From the NCBI RefSeq assembly GCF_018780185.1, contig NZ_JADMJX010000016.1:3018-36811 (forward strand): 33,794 nt of DNA, read 5' to 3'. Source of the stretch: Rhizobacter sp. (GTDB lineage Bacteria > Pseudomonadota > Gammaproteobacteria > Burkholderiales > Burkholderiaceae_C). The position numbers and the translations under genes were made by a program. Positions 13,937 through 22,594 of the stretch are shown here, piece after piece. The notes under the pieces are model-generated. The model was given only the letters and a program-made list of their open reading frames with translations. It was not told the DNA's origin and made no database searches. The stretch's first letter is position 1; each line of letters starts with the position of its first letter.

Positions 13937-15867
13937 ACCCCGAGCGCCGCAAAGACCCGTTTCGAACGCCCACCGGCCCGCAGCTCGGGCGGCGCCTGAC
14001 GCGCGCGGTGGTGGTGAGCGTGTGCACCGCCTTGCTCGTGTCCGGCCTGATCTTCGACGTGTTCGTCTATGTCTCGCAACGCTCGGCGCTGGTCGATGAC
14101 GTGACCGCGCAGGCCCGCATCGCGGCCGAAAACAGCTCGGCAGCGATTTTGTTCAACGATGTCGCCGCGGCGGCGCAGACGCTGGCGGGCCTCGGGTCCT
14201 CGGCGGCCATCGAGCGCGCCGACCTGCACGACGCTCAAGGCCACACCGTGGCGAGCTATGTGGCTCCCGGCGTCCCGACCGGTGACAAGGCCGCCTCGGC
14301 CAGGGTGCCGCGAGAGGGTCATGTGTTCGAAGACGGGCGCTTGCACGTGAAGGCCTTGGTGCGCGAAGGCACGCGCGAGGTCGGCAGCGTCCACTTGCGC
14401 GTCAGCCTGCGGCCGCTGCACGACCGTGTGGCCACCTATGTGGCCATCACCCTGCTGGCGAGCGTGCTGGCGTTCGGGTTGGCCTTCGCGCTGGTGTTCG
14501 GCATTCGGCGTGAGCTCGATGCCACCGAGCAGCGGCTCGACTACCTGGCCTACTACGACCCGATCACCGGCCTGCGAAACCGCCATGCCGCCAACGAGCA
14601 GATCCAGCGCCTGATCGAGACCGTGGGCCGCACGAGCGATGGTTTTGCGCTGCTGTTGCTCGACCTCGATGATTTCAAGGTCGTCAACGACACATTGGGG
14701 CACAGCGTGGGTGACGAGCTCTTGCGCGCCCTGGCGTCGCGCTTGACGCAGTTCATGCGGCCGTCCGACGTGGCGTTCCGCTTCGGTGGCGACGAGTTCG
14801 TGATCCTGTCGCCTCGTGTCGCCGATGCCACCCACATGCAGTTTCTCGGGCAGGCCGCCATGCTGGCCTTCGACGAGCCCTTGAAGGTGGGCGTGCACGA
14901 GCTGCGCGTGCGCGGCAGCGTGGGCGTGGCCCAGTTCCCGGGCGATGCCGACAGCGCCGCAGGCCTGATCCGTGCCGCCGACAGCGCCATGTACGAAGCC
15001 AAGAGCATGGGCAAGAACACCTATGCGCTGTTCCACGCCGACATGCACCGCGGCGCAGACAAGCGCATGCGCATGGAAGCCGACTTGCGCGAGGCCATCT
15101 CGCGCAACGAGCTGCGCCTGGTGTACCAACCCATCGTCGACCTGCGCACCGAGCGCCTGATCGGCGTGGAGGCCCTGCTGCGCTGGGTGCACCCGCAGCT
15201 GGGGGTGATCTCGCCGGTGGAGTTCATCCCGGTGGCCGAGTACAGCGGGATCATTGTCGACATCGGGCAATGGGTGCTGCACACCGCCTGCCAGCAGATG
15301 AACGCCTGGAGCGCGGCCGGCCATGACGGCTTTTTTGTCGCCGTGAACGTCTCGGCCCGTCAGATTCGACGCGGGCTCAAGGCGCAGATCGACCTCGCGC
15401 TCGCGGCCTCCGGCATCGACCCCCGCCGGCTCGAGATCGAGATCACCGAGCACTCGATGGTGGAAGACATCGAAAGCAACGTGGCCCAGCTGGCCGCGCT
15501 GCGCGAGCTGGGCATCCAGGTGGCGGTCGACGATTTCGGCACGGGCTTGTCGTCACTCGCCTACCTCAAGCGCCTGCCCATCGGCAAGCTGAAGATCGAC
15601 CGAACCTTCGTCAAGGACCTGCCCGAGAGTGCCGACGACGCAGCGATCACCTCGGCCATCATCTCGATGGCGCGCAGCCTCTCGCTCACCGTGGTGGCCG
15701 AGGGCGTCGAGACCGTGGCGCAGCGCGACTACCTGAACTCGCTGGGGTGTGACTGTGCGCAGGGCTACCTCTTCAGCCGACCGGTGACGGCCGAGGCCAT
15801 CGTCGACCTGCTGATGCTGCGCGCCAAGGTGGCCGCTGCCGAGGCCGACCCGTTGAGCGCCGCCTGA
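13933..15867 (+). CDS. Membrane GGDEF-EAL c-di-GMP enzyme (YfiN-like sensor)
   Basis: The 644-residue protein has membrane helices at about 25-47 and 168-190 enclosing a periplasmic domain of about 120 residues (CHASE8-like, as in YfiN). A GGDEF domain then spans about 205-370 and an EAL domain about 385-630. The cyclase site is intact (FGGDEF, 284-289), and the RPSD at 276-279 is a canonical RxxD inhibitory I-site exactly five residues before it. The EAL domain keeps its metal and catalytic residues: E413 in VEALLRW, N472 in NVSARQ, E503 in EIEITEH, DDFGTG 533-538, K554 in KLKIDR and E590 in VVAEGVET. Both synthesis and breakdown of c-di-GMP are therefore possible; which one dominates is unknown. 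No clear HAMP motif is seen after helix 2. Confidence 0.93.
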   Translation: MNPERRKDPFRTPTGPQLGRRLTRAVVVSVCTALLVSGLIFDVFVYVSQRSALVDDVTAQARIAAENSSAAILFNDVAAAAQTLAGLGSSAAIERADLHDAQGHTVASYVAPGVPTGDKAASARVPREGHVFEDGRLHVKALVREGTREVGSVHLRVSLRPLHDRVATYVAITLLASVLAFGLAFALVFGIRRELDATEQRLDYLAYYDPITGLRNRHAANEQIQRLIETVGRTSDGFALLLLDLDDFKVVNDTLGHSVGDELLRALASRLTQFMRPSDVAFRFGGDEFVILSPRVADATHMQFLGQAAMLAFDEPLKVGVHELRVRGSVGVAQFPGDADSAAGLIRAADSAMYEAKSMGKNTYALFHADMHRGADKRMRMEADLREAISRNELRLVYQPIVDLRTERLIGVEALLRWVHPQLGVISPVEFIPVAEYSGIIVDIGQWVLHTACQQMNAWSAAGHDGFFVAVNVSARQIRRGLKAQIDLALAASGIDPRRLEIEITEHSMVEDIESNVAQLAALRELGIQVAVDDFGTGLSSLAYLKRLPIGKLKIDRTFVKDLPESADDAAITSAIISMARSLSLTVVAEGVETVAQRDYLNSLGCDCAQGYLFSRPVTAEAIVDLLMLRAKVAAAEADPLSAA

Positions 15868-15872
15868 TGCGC

Positions 15873-15899
15873 GGCGGCGGCAGCGCTCAGCGCGCCGCC
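15873..15899. terminator. Putative bidirectional hairpin between convergent genes
   Basis: GGCGGCG (15873-15879) pairs with CGCCGCC (15893-15899), with an inner CGC-TCA-GCG. It lies between the end of the GGDEF-EAL gene and the end of recJ and overlaps the recJ 3' end. There is no T-tract, so termination is only a possibility. Confidence 0.3.
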
Positions 15900-17608
15900 T
15901 CCACGATCATCTGCAGCCGTTGCTGGCCGTTGTATTCGTCCACGCGCAGCTGGTAGGCCAGTGTCACCTTGTCGGCCACCGGCTCGCTGTGGCCGAACCA
16001 GATGGCGTCGCGCACCGCGCCGGCGTGGCGCACCGCGAGCTTGAGGTGCTTCTCGCCCACCAGCCGTTGTGAGACCACCTCCACCTCGTCGCTGAACACC
16101 GGCGCCTCGAAGGCCTGGCCCCACACCTGCGCGTCGAGCGAGCGCACGGTCTCGAGGTTGAAATACTGCGCGGGCAGCGGGCCATCGCTCATCAGCGTGC
16201 GCGAGAGGGTGGCGGAGTCCAGCCACTCGCTCGCCACCTGCTGGAAGGCGGCGTCGAAGGTGTCGAAATCTTCTTCGGCCAGGGTGCAACCGGCCGCCAT
16301 GGCGTGGCCGCCGAACTTTTTCAACACACCGGGGTGGCGTTTGCTCACCAAATCGAGCGCATCGCGCAGGTGAAAGCCCAAGATCGAGCGGCCCGAGCCT
16401 TTCAGGAAACCGTCTTGCCCCAGCGCAAACACGAAGGTGGGGCGGTGCACGCGGTCTTTCAGGCGTGAAGCCACGATGCCCACCACCCCTTCGTGGAACT
16501 CGGGGTCGTAGATGGCCAGTGCGGGCGGGGCTTCGCCTTCGGGCATCAGCGTCTCCAGCATGGCCTCGGCCTGCTCGCGCATGCCGCTCTCCACGTCGCG
16601 CCGCTCGCGGTTGATGCCGTCGAGCATCTGCGCGAGCTCGCTGGCGCGTGCCGGGTCGTCGGTGAGCAGGCACTCGATGCCGAGCGACATGTCAGACAAA
16701 CGACCTGCGGCGTTGATGCGCGGCCCGAGCGCAAAGCCGAAGTCGAAGCCGCTGGCGCGCGTGAAGTCGCGGCCCGCGGCGGTGAACAGCGCCGCCACAC
16801 CGGGTTGCATCTTGCCGCTGCGAATGCGCTTGAGGCCTTGCGCCACCAGGCGGCGGTTGTTGGCGTCGAGCTTCACCACGTCGGCCACGGTGCCGAGCGC
16901 CACCAGGTCGAGCAGCGCATCGAGGCGCGGCTGGCTCTCGGGTGTGAACACACCACGCTCGCGCAGCTCGGTGCGCAGTGCGAGCAGCACGTAGAACATC
17001 ACGCCGACACCGGCGAGGTTCTTGCTCGCGAAGCCGCAGCCGGGCTGGTTGGGGTTCACGATCACCGTGGCGTCGGGCAGCACGATCACGTCGTCTTCCT
17101 TGGCCGGCAGGTGGTGGTCGGTCACCACCACGGCCAGGCCGAGTGCACGTGCGTGGGCCACGCCGGCGAGGCTCGCAATGCCGTTGTCGACGGTCAGCAG
17201 CACGTCGGGCTTCTTCTGCATGGCCAGGTCGACGATGGCCGGCGTGAGGCCGTAGCCGTGCACCGTGCGGTCAGGTACCACGTAGTGCAGCGTGTCGGCA
17301 CGTGCACCGAGCAGCTTCAGGCCGCGCAGTGCCACGGTGCAGGCGGTCGCGCCGTCGCAGTCGTAGTCGGCCACCACGCACAGGCGCTGATGGGCGGCGA
17401 TGGCGTCGGCCAGAAACCGCGCCGCCGCTTGCGTGCCGAGCAGCTCGGTCGGTGGCAGCAGGCGGGCGAGGCCGTCATCGAGCTCGTCGGGGCTGCGCAC
17501 GCCGCGTGCGGCGAACAGGCGCGCGAGCAGCGGGTGCACGCCGGCTTGTTCGAGCGCCCACACAGTGCGGGGCGGCACCTCGCGCAGGGTGATCTTGGGC
17601 GTGCTCAC
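15887..17608 (-). CDS. recJ: Single-stranded-DNA-specific exonuclease RecJ
   Basis: RecJ degrades single-stranded DNA 5' to 3' in RecF-pathway recombination, mismatch repair and base-excision repair. The DHH-domain motifs are visible: CVVADYDCDGATA, LLTVDNGIAS, the signature VVVTDHHLPA, GTVADVVKL and GPRINAAGRLSDM. The DHHA1 motif GGHAMAAGCTL and the C-terminal OB-like region follow. The frame is open further upstream, but GTG 17606-17608 (STPKITLREVPP) gives 573 residues, close to the 577 of E. coli RecJ. It also overlaps the upstream stop as GTGA. The upstream gene is an unknown protein that often accompanies recJ in betaproteobacteria. Confidence 0.96.
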   Translation of the reverse strand: MSTPKITLREVPPRTVWALEQAGVHPLLARLFAARGVRSPDELDDGLARLLPPTELLGTQAAARFLADAIAAHQRLCVVADYDCDGATACTVALRGLKLLGARADTLHYVVPDRTVHGYGLTPAIVDLAMQKKPDVLLTVDNGIASLAGVAHARALGLAVVVTDHHLPAKEDDVIVLPDATVIVNPNQPGCGFASKNLAGVGVMFYVLLALRTELRERGVFTPESQPRLDALLDLVALGTVADVVKLDANNRRLVAQGLKRIRSGKMQPGVAALFTAAGRDFTRASGFDFGFALGPRINAAGRLSDMSLGIECLLTDDPARASELAQMLDGINRERRDVESGMREQAEAMLETLMPEGEAPPALAIYDPEFHEGVVGIVASRLKDRVHRPTFVFALGQDGFLKGSGRSILGFHLRDALDLVSKRHPGVLKKFGGHAMAAGCTLAEEDFDTFDAAFQQVASEWLDSATLSRTLMSDGPLPAQYFNLETVRSLDAQVWGQAFEAPVFSDEVEVVSQRLVGEKHLKLAVRHAGAVRDAIWFGHSEPVADKVTLAYQLRVDEYNGQQRLQMIVEAAR

Positions 17609-18537
17609 AGGGCTTCCAGTACAGGCGACAAGGGCGGTGGCGAGATGCGCTTGCCCAGGCGCGACCACAGGGGCTGCGACGTCAGCTCGAAGCGCTGGGC
17701 GAAGCGCTCGCCGCACAGCGTGAGCGTGACGGGCTCACCTTGTCGTGCGAGCTTCAGCGCTTGTTGCACCTCAGCGGCGTCGAGCGCGCGCCAGGCCTCG
17801 GCCCAGGCCGTCCAGTCCGAGCTCAGCACGGGGCCACGCAGGCTGTCGGTCTGCACCAGGCCGGCGGGCGTGGGGCTCGGTTGCGCGCGGCCGCAGCCGC
17901 TGAGCCAGAACGAATTGACCGGCAGTGCGCCCTGGCCCACACGCGCGTCGTTCAAGGGCTGTTGGTAGAGCAGCATCTGCACTTCGTTCTGCAAGCGGCG
18001 GATCAGGCGGGCCTGGGGTGTCGTGGGCATCCACAGGTCGATGTTGCGGCCGATCACGCGGTCGATCGAGGCGCTGGCCAGGCCGTCGAGCGAGTCGTGT
18101 GCGGCATACCAGCGCGTGGGGGCGCCCCAGGCCATGACCCAGCCTTCGCTTTCGAACAGCGGGCGCACGGCTTCGAACAAGGTGTGCGACTCCTGCGCGC
18201 TCAGGTGCAGGGCTTGCGGGTCGGGCAGGCTCACCTGCTCTGCGCCCACGTGCCAGTGCACGGGGGTGAGCTGGCCCCAGGCCTGGCTGCCGATGTCGAC
18301 ACCATCTTGCGCTGCGTTGCGTGCAGCCCATGGCAGGGTGCCGTCGTCGCCCGTCCAACCGAGGGCGTGGGCCAGAGCACGTTCGTGCGGTGGGGTGAGG
18401 CTGTATTCGTCGGTGCCGAGGGTCTCGGTCGGGGTCAGGAGGGCCAACAACCGGGTCAGGTGCGGGAGATTCAGCCTGCGCATGGTGTGCGTGCCGCGCT
18501 CGGAGAGGGCCGAGGCGAAGGGGATCAGCAGGTGCAT
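17605..18537 (-). CDS. Conserved recJ-associated protein, unknown function
   Basis: The 310-residue protein is of a kind usually found directly upstream of recJ in betaproteobacteria, sometimes annotated as a phosphoglycerate mutase-like or regulatory protein; I recall no proven role. It begins with MHLLIPFASALSE, a Rossmann-like first strand. Other recognisable stretches are SLTPPHERALAHALGW, SQAWGQLTPVHWHVGAEQVS, IDLWMPTTPQARLIRRLQNE, VQMLLYQQPLNDARVGQG and the conserved VNSFWLSGCGRA. No phosphatase metal site is evident, so mutase activity should not be assumed. ATG 18535-18537 is preferred over the earlier ATG at 18558. Its stop overlaps the recJ start as GTGA. It is divergent from the PlcP-like gene with 77 nt between. 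Confidence 0.8.
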   Translation of the reverse strand: MHLLIPFASALSERGTHTMRRLNLPHLTRLLALLTPTETLGTDEYSLTPPHERALAHALGWTGDDGTLPWAARNAAQDGVDIGSQAWGQLTPVHWHVGAEQVSLPDPQALHLSAQESHTLFEAVRPLFESEGWVMAWGAPTRWYAAHDSLDGLASASIDRVIGRNIDLWMPTTPQARLIRRLQNEVQMLLYQQPLNDARVGQGALPVNSFWLSGCGRAQPSPTPAGLVQTDSLRGPVLSSDWTAWAEAWRALDAAEVQQALKLARQGEPVTLTLCGERFAQRFELTSQPLWSRLGKRISPPPLSPVLEAL

Positions 18538-18561
18538 GAGCGGGATTATCGGGTGCACGAA

Positions 18562-18590
18562 ACGTCACCGCCCCTTCACGGCCCCGTCAC
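18562..18590 (+). promoter_or_regulatory. Putative Pho box (three 11-bp repeats) before the PlcP-like gene
   Basis: Three 7-mers sit exactly 11 bp apart: ACGTCAC (18562-18568), CCTTCAC (18573-18579) and CCGTCAC (18584-18590), each separated by 4 nt. The PhoB box is made of CTGTCAT-like 7-mers spaced by 4-bp AT-rich gaps, so period, core and orientation agree; the gaps here are GC-rich (CGCC, GGCC), which is atypical. The last repeat ends 24 nt before the ATG, where a PhoB-driven promoter would use it in place of a -35. A weak -10 such as GCCATT (18607-18612) may follow. Confidence 0.55.
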
Positions 18591-18614
18591 ATCGGTGGAC
18601 GACCATGCCATTCC

Positions 18615-19478
18615 ATGCAAAGAGAAGCCGCCTTCCTGAACGCATGGACCACCGCTCCCAACGCCGGAGGCGATGACGACGCGCCGAAGGAAAACAAGCG
18701 CCACTACCGCAGCCTGTGGATCTCCGACCTGCACCTGGGCACCCCCGGCTGCCAGGCGAAGGCACTGCTCGACTTCTTGAAGCACACCGAGTGCGAGCAC
18801 CTGTTCCTCGTCGGCGACATCATCGATGGCTGGCAGCTGCGCCGCAGCTGGTACTGGCCGCAGGCGCACAACGACGTGGTGCAAAAGCTGTTGCGCAAGG
18901 CGCGCAAGGGCACGCGCGTGATCTTCATCCCCGGCAATCACGACGAGTTCGCGCGCCGTTATGTCGGGCACAACTTCGGCGGCATCGACGTGGCCGAAGA
19001 GTGGACACACCAGACCGCTGACGGCCGCAAGCTCTGGGTCACCCATGGCGACTATTTCGACGGCGTGATCCAGTGCGCCAAATGGCTGGCCCACGTGGGC
19101 GACTCGCTGTATGAGTTCACGCTCAAGCTCAACCGCCACCTCAACTCGCTGCGCGCGCGCATGGGGCTGCCGTACTGGAGCTTGTCGAAGTACCTCAAGC
19201 TCAAGGTCAAGCGCGCGGTCAATTTCATCGGCGACTTCGAGGCCGCGGTGGCCAAGGAAGCGCGGCGCCGCGGCGCGCAAGGGGTCGTCTGCGGTCACAT
19301 CCACCACGCCGAGCTGCGCGAGATCGACGGCATCGTCTACGCCAACGATGGTGATTGGGTCGAAAGCCTCACCGCACTGGCCGAGCACACCGACGGCCGG
19401 CTGGAGATCGTCGACTGGGCGGCGGTGATGCGCGAGCGGCGAATGGTGGCCGTGGCCGCGCTGGAGGTGCTCGCATGA
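18615..19478 (+). CDS. plcP: Metallophosphoesterase, LpxH-like; probable PlcP-type phospholipase C
   Basis: The 287-residue protein is a calcineurin-like metallophosphoesterase. All metal-binding motifs are present: ISDLHLGT (D38, H40), VGDIIDGWQ (D68), GNHDEF (N108, H109), VTHGDYFD (H144) and CGHIHHAE (H228, H230). Automatic pipelines call this family UDP-2,3-diacylglucosamine diphosphatase. However, the extended block [20 protein letters not shown] and the partner glycosyltransferase match the PlcP group, phospholipase C enzymes that remove phospholipid head groups during phosphate starvation in rhizobia and marine bacteria. That assignment is from memory and inference. ATG 18615 follows a putative Pho box, and the stop overlaps the glycosyltransferase start (ATGA). 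The first 30 residues are a polar extension. Confidence 0.75.
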   Translation: MQREAAFLNAWTTAPNAGGDDDAPKENKRHYRSLWISDLHLGTPGCQAKALLDFLKHTECEHLFLVGDIIDGWQLRRSWYWPQAHNDVVQKLLRKARKGTRVIFIPGNHDEFARRYVGHNFGGIDVAEEWTHQTADGRKLWVTHGDYFDGVIQCAKWLAHVGDSLYEFTLKLNRHLNSLRARMGLPYWSLSKYLKLKVKRAVNFIGDFEAAVAKEARRRGAQGVVCGHIHHAELREIDGIVYANDGDWVESLTALAEHTDGRLEIVDWAAVMRERRMVAVAALEVLA

Positions 19479-20542
19479 AGATCGCCCTCGTCACCGACGC
19501 CTGGGCGCCGCAGGTCAATGGCGTGGTGACCACGCTGGTCGAGCTGCAGCAGGGTTTGATCGCGATGGGCCACGAGGTGGTGCTGATCGAACCCTCGGGG
19601 TTCAAGCGCTTCCCCTGCCCGGGCTACCGCGAGATCGAGCTGGCCTGGCGCCCTGGGCGCAAGGTGCGCGAGCTGCTCGACGCGGCAGAGCCCGATGCCA
19701 TCCACATCGCCACCGAAGGCCCGCTCGGCGCGGCCGCGCGGAGCCATTGCCTGCGCCGCGGCTGGGCCTTCACGACGGCCTTTCACACCCGCTTCCCCGA
19801 CATCCTGGCGCGTGCGCTGCACATCCCCGAGCGCTGGGGCTATGCCTGGTTTCGGCGCTTTCACGCCAAGTCGAGCGGCATCATGGTGCCGAGCGTGGGC
19901 ATGTTCGACCTCTTGAAAGGCCACGGGTTTGCGCCGCTGAAGCAGTGGTCGCACGGGGTCGACCTGAGTCTCTTCAAGCCCGAAGCGGGCGCCGACCTGG
20001 GCCTGCCGCGGCCGGTGTTCTTGTATGTGGGTCGGGTGAGCTACGAAAAGAACCTCGAAGCCTTCCTGAAGCTCGACCTGCCCGGCTCCAAGGTGGTCTA
20101 CGGCGTGGGCCCGCTCGAGCAGCGTTTGCAGCGCGACTACCCGCAGGTGCACTGGCGCGGCGTGGTGCCTCGCCCCGAGCTGGTTCATATCTACAGCGCA
20201 GCCGATGCGTTCGTCTTCCCCAGTTGTTCGGAGACCTTCGGCCTGGTGATGCTGGAGGCCATGGCCTGCGGCACGCCGGTGGCGGCCTACCCCGTGCCGG
20301 GCCCGCTGGACGTGGTGGCGCCACAGCACAACGCCGACGATGGTGGCGTGTTGCACGACGATCTGCGCATTGCGGCCTTGCGCGCGCTCGACATCCCGCG
20401 CAGCGCCGCGCGCCGGCGTGCCCTGCAGTTCGACTGGGGCGAGGTCTGCCGCCAGTTCGTCGACCACCTGGTGCCGGCCTGTCACAAAGAGCCGGCGAGC
20501 GTCACAAAACCGTCGCAAAAGATTCATAAACTGGTTTCATGA
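19475..20542 (+). CDS. GT4-family glycosyltransferase; probable Agt-like diacylglycerol glycosyltransferase
   Basis: This retaining GT-B glycosyltransferase of 355 residues starts [20 protein letters not shown], typical of GT4 enzymes that glycosylate lipids. The acceptor half contains [14 protein letters not shown], and the donor half has [11 protein letters not shown] (about 183-193) and the EX7E motif [10 protein letters not shown] (E253, E261). In PlcP systems the adjacent gene, agt, puts a sugar on the diacylglycerol released by PlcP and makes a phosphorus-free glycolipid. The ATGA overlap with the upstream gene supports the same job here, but the sugar is not predictable. The last 15 codons coincide with the Pho-box-like repeats before ppk, and the stop overlaps the ppk start. 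Confidence 0.8.
   Translation: MKIALVTDAWAPQVNGVVTTLVELQQGLIAMGHEVVLIEPSGFKRFPCPGYREIELAWRPGRKVRELLDAAEPDAIHIATEGPLGAAARSHCLRRGWAFTTAFHTRFPDILARALHIPERWGYAWFRRFHAKSSGIMVPSVGMFDLLKGHGFAPLKQWSHGVDLSLFKPEAGADLGLPRPVFLYVGRVSYEKNLEAFLKLDLPGSKVVYGVGPLEQRLQRDYPQVHWRGVVPRPELVHIYSAADAFVFPSCSETFGLVMLEAMACGTPVAAYPVPGPLDVVAPQHNADDGGVLHDDLRIAALRALDIPRSAARRRALQFDWGEVCRQFVDHLVPACHKEPASVTKPSQKIHKLVS
20499..20527 (+). promoter_or_regulatory. Putative Pho box before ppk, inside the glycosyltransferase gene
   Basis: GCGTCAC (20499-20505), CCGTCGC (20510-20516) and GATTCAT (20521-20527) lie exactly 11 bp apart with AAAA in both gaps, very close to the PhoB box form of CTGTCAT-like 7-mers with AT-rich 4-bp spacers. 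A further CTGTCACAAAG lies at 20479-20489, 20 bp upstream. The ATG of ppk is at 20539, 11 nt after the array. TAAACT (20527-20532) could serve as -10, giving a nearly leaderless ppk transcript. Confidence 0.65.
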
Positions 20543-22584
20543 CTCAGGCTCCCCGCAAACCCGCGCTGCTCAACCGCGAAAGCTCGATCCTGGAGTTCAA
20601 CCGCCGTGTGCTGGCGCAAGCGCGGCGAGATGACGTGCCGTTGTTGGAGCGGCTGCGCTACATCTGCATCGTCTCGTCGAACATGGACGAGTTCTTCGAG
20701 GTGCGTTTTGCCGACTACATCGAAGCCGCCCGCCAGCCGGGCGCCGGTGTTTCGCTGCGCGACCTGGAAACGGTGGCCGCCGACGCGCACACCCTGATCG
20801 ACGACCAGTACCGGGCCTTCAACGACGAGGTGATGCCTGCCTTGCAGCGCGAAGGCATCCACATCCTGAACCACGCCGACCGCAACGACGCGCAGCGCCG
20901 CTGGGTCGACCAGTTCTTCCAGCGCCAGGTGCGCCCGCTGCTGGTGCCGGTGGGGCTCGACCCATCGCACCCGTTTCCGCAGGTGGCCAACAAGTCGCTC
21001 AACTTCATTGCGCGCCTGAGTGGGCAAGACGCCTTCGGCCGCGAGAACACCATCGCCATCGTCAAGGTGCCGCGGGTGCTGCCGCGGGTGATCCGCCTGC
21101 CTGACCACCTGGCCAATGGCGGGCAGGCCTTCGTGTTGCTGACCAGCGTGATCCGCGCGCACCTGGCCGAGCTGTTCCCGGGCCGCGAGGTCGAGGCGTT
21201 TTCGCAATTCCGCCTGACGCGTGACTCCGACCTCGCGGTCGACGAAGAAGACGTGGTCAACCTGCGCCAGGCGCTGCGCTCGGGGTTGACCACGCGGCAC
21301 TTCGGCCAGGCCATCCGGCTGGAGGTGGTCAACACCTGCCCGCCAGAGCTGTCGGAGTTCTTGCTGACGCAGTTTGCGTTGCCCGCCGCCGCGCTGTACC
21401 ACGTCAACGGCCCGGTGAACCTGGTGCGCCTGAACGCGCTGATCGACACCGCCAATGCGCCGCACCTGCGCTTCAAGCCCTATGACGCGCCGTGGCCGGC
21501 CGGCCTGTCGCGCGATGAATCGATCTTCGAGCGGCTGCGGGCGGGTGATGTGCTGATGCACCACCCGTTCGAGTCGTTCGAGCCGGTGGTGCAGTTCCTG
21601 CGCGAAGCGGTCGAAGACCCCGACGTGCTCGCCATCAAGCAGACCATCTACCGCACCGGCAGCGAGTCGCCGCTGATGGACCTGCTGATCGAAGCCGCGC
21701 GCCGCGGCAAGGAAGTGATGGCCGTGGTCGAGCTGAAAGCCCGCTTCGACGAAGAGGCCAACATCAACTGGGCCGAGCGGCTGGAGGCCGTGGGCGCGCA
21801 GGTGGTGTACGGCATCGTGGGCCTGAAGACGCATGCCAAGCTGCTGCTGGTGACGCGCCGCGAAGAAGGGCGCCTTCGCCGCTACGCTCACCTCTCCACA
21901 GGCAACTACAACCCCAAGACCGCGCGGCTCTACACCGACGTGGGTTACCTCACCGCCGACCCCGACCTGACCTCGGACGCCGACGCCGTGTTCCAGCAGC
22001 TCGCCAGCCTGGGCAAGACCCGCGCGCTGCGCCAGCTGCTGCAAGCGCCGTTCACCTTGCACAAGCAGATGCTCAAGCATGTGGAGCTGGTGACGCAGGC
22101 GGCACGCGAGGGCAAACCGGCACGCATCGTGGCCAAGGTCAATGCGTTGACCGACATCCCGCTGATCGATGCGCTCATCACCGCCGGCCAGGCGGGGGCC
22201 GACATCGACCTCATCGTGCGCGGTGCCTGCATGCTGCCGCCTGGCATCGCCGGGCTCACCGACCGCATCCGCGTGCGCTCGGTGGTGGGGCGCTTGCTCG
22301 AACACTCGCGCGTGCTGTACTTCCGCTGGGGCCCGAGCGAAGACGATGAAGCGCTGTTCCTGTCGAGCGCCGACTGGATGAGCCGCAACATGTTCCGCCG
22401 CATCGAGGTGGCCTGGCCGGTGCGCGATGCCGCGCTGCGCCAGCGTGTGATCGATGAATGCCTGGTGCCCTATCTGCATGACAGGCAAGACGCCTGGGAG
22501 CTGCAGGCCGACGGCAGCTACGTGCGAGTGGGCACCGAAGGCCCGAGCGCTCAACAAGCGCTGATGCAGCGCTACATCGCATGA
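20539..22584 (+). CDS. ppk: Polyphosphate kinase Ppk1
   Basis: Ppk1 builds inorganic polyphosphate from the gamma-phosphate of ATP, reversibly, at the inner membrane face. The 681-residue protein has the usual four domains: N ([18 protein letters not shown], then [14 protein letters not shown]), head, and two catalytic phospholipase-D-like domains. The phosphorylated His is H451 in [14 protein letters not shown], and the second essential His is H589 in [10 protein letters not shown]. Other family blocks are [26 protein letters not shown] and [11 protein letters not shown]. Length matches E. coli (688). It is fused by ATGA overlap to the glycosyltransferase gene and preceded by a Pho-box-like array, so phosphate control of its own promoter is likely. 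sixA follows 10 nt downstream. Confidence 0.97.
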   Translation: MTQAPRKPALLNRESSILEFNRRVLAQARRDDVPLLERLRYICIVSSNMDEFFEVRFADYIEAARQPGAGVSLRDLETVAADAHTLIDDQYRAFNDEVMPALQREGIHILNHADRNDAQRRWVDQFFQRQVRPLLVPVGLDPSHPFPQVANKSLNFIARLSGQDAFGRENTIAIVKVPRVLPRVIRLPDHLANGGQAFVLLTSVIRAHLAELFPGREVEAFSQFRLTRDSDLAVDEEDVVNLRQALRSGLTTRHFGQAIRLEVVNTCPPELSEFLLTQFALPAAALYHVNGPVNLVRLNALIDTANAPHLRFKPYDAPWPAGLSRDESIFERLRAGDVLMHHPFESFEPVVQFLREAVEDPDVLAIKQTIYRTGSESPLMDLLIEAARRGKEVMAVVELKARFDEEANINWAERLEAVGAQVVYGIVGLKTHAKLLLVTRREEGRLRRYAHLSTGNYNPKTARLYTDVGYLTADPDLTSDADAVFQQLASLGKTRALRQLLQAPFTLHKQMLKHVELVTQAAREGKPARIVAKVNALTDIPLIDALITAGQAGADIDLIVRGACMLPPGIAGLTDRIRVRSVVGRLLEHSRVLYFRWGPSEDDEALFLSSADWMSRNMFRRIEVAWPVRDAALRQRVIDECLVPYLHDRQDAWELQADGSYVRVGTEGPSAQQALMQRYIA

Positions 22585-22594
22585 GAACGGTTTG

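Noticed and set aside
18615-19478. Lipid A enzyme LpxH as the primary call
   Set aside because: Motifs are shared, but the extended sequence, the N-terminal extension and the GT4 and ppk partners fit the PlcP group better. The distinction still needs a tree.
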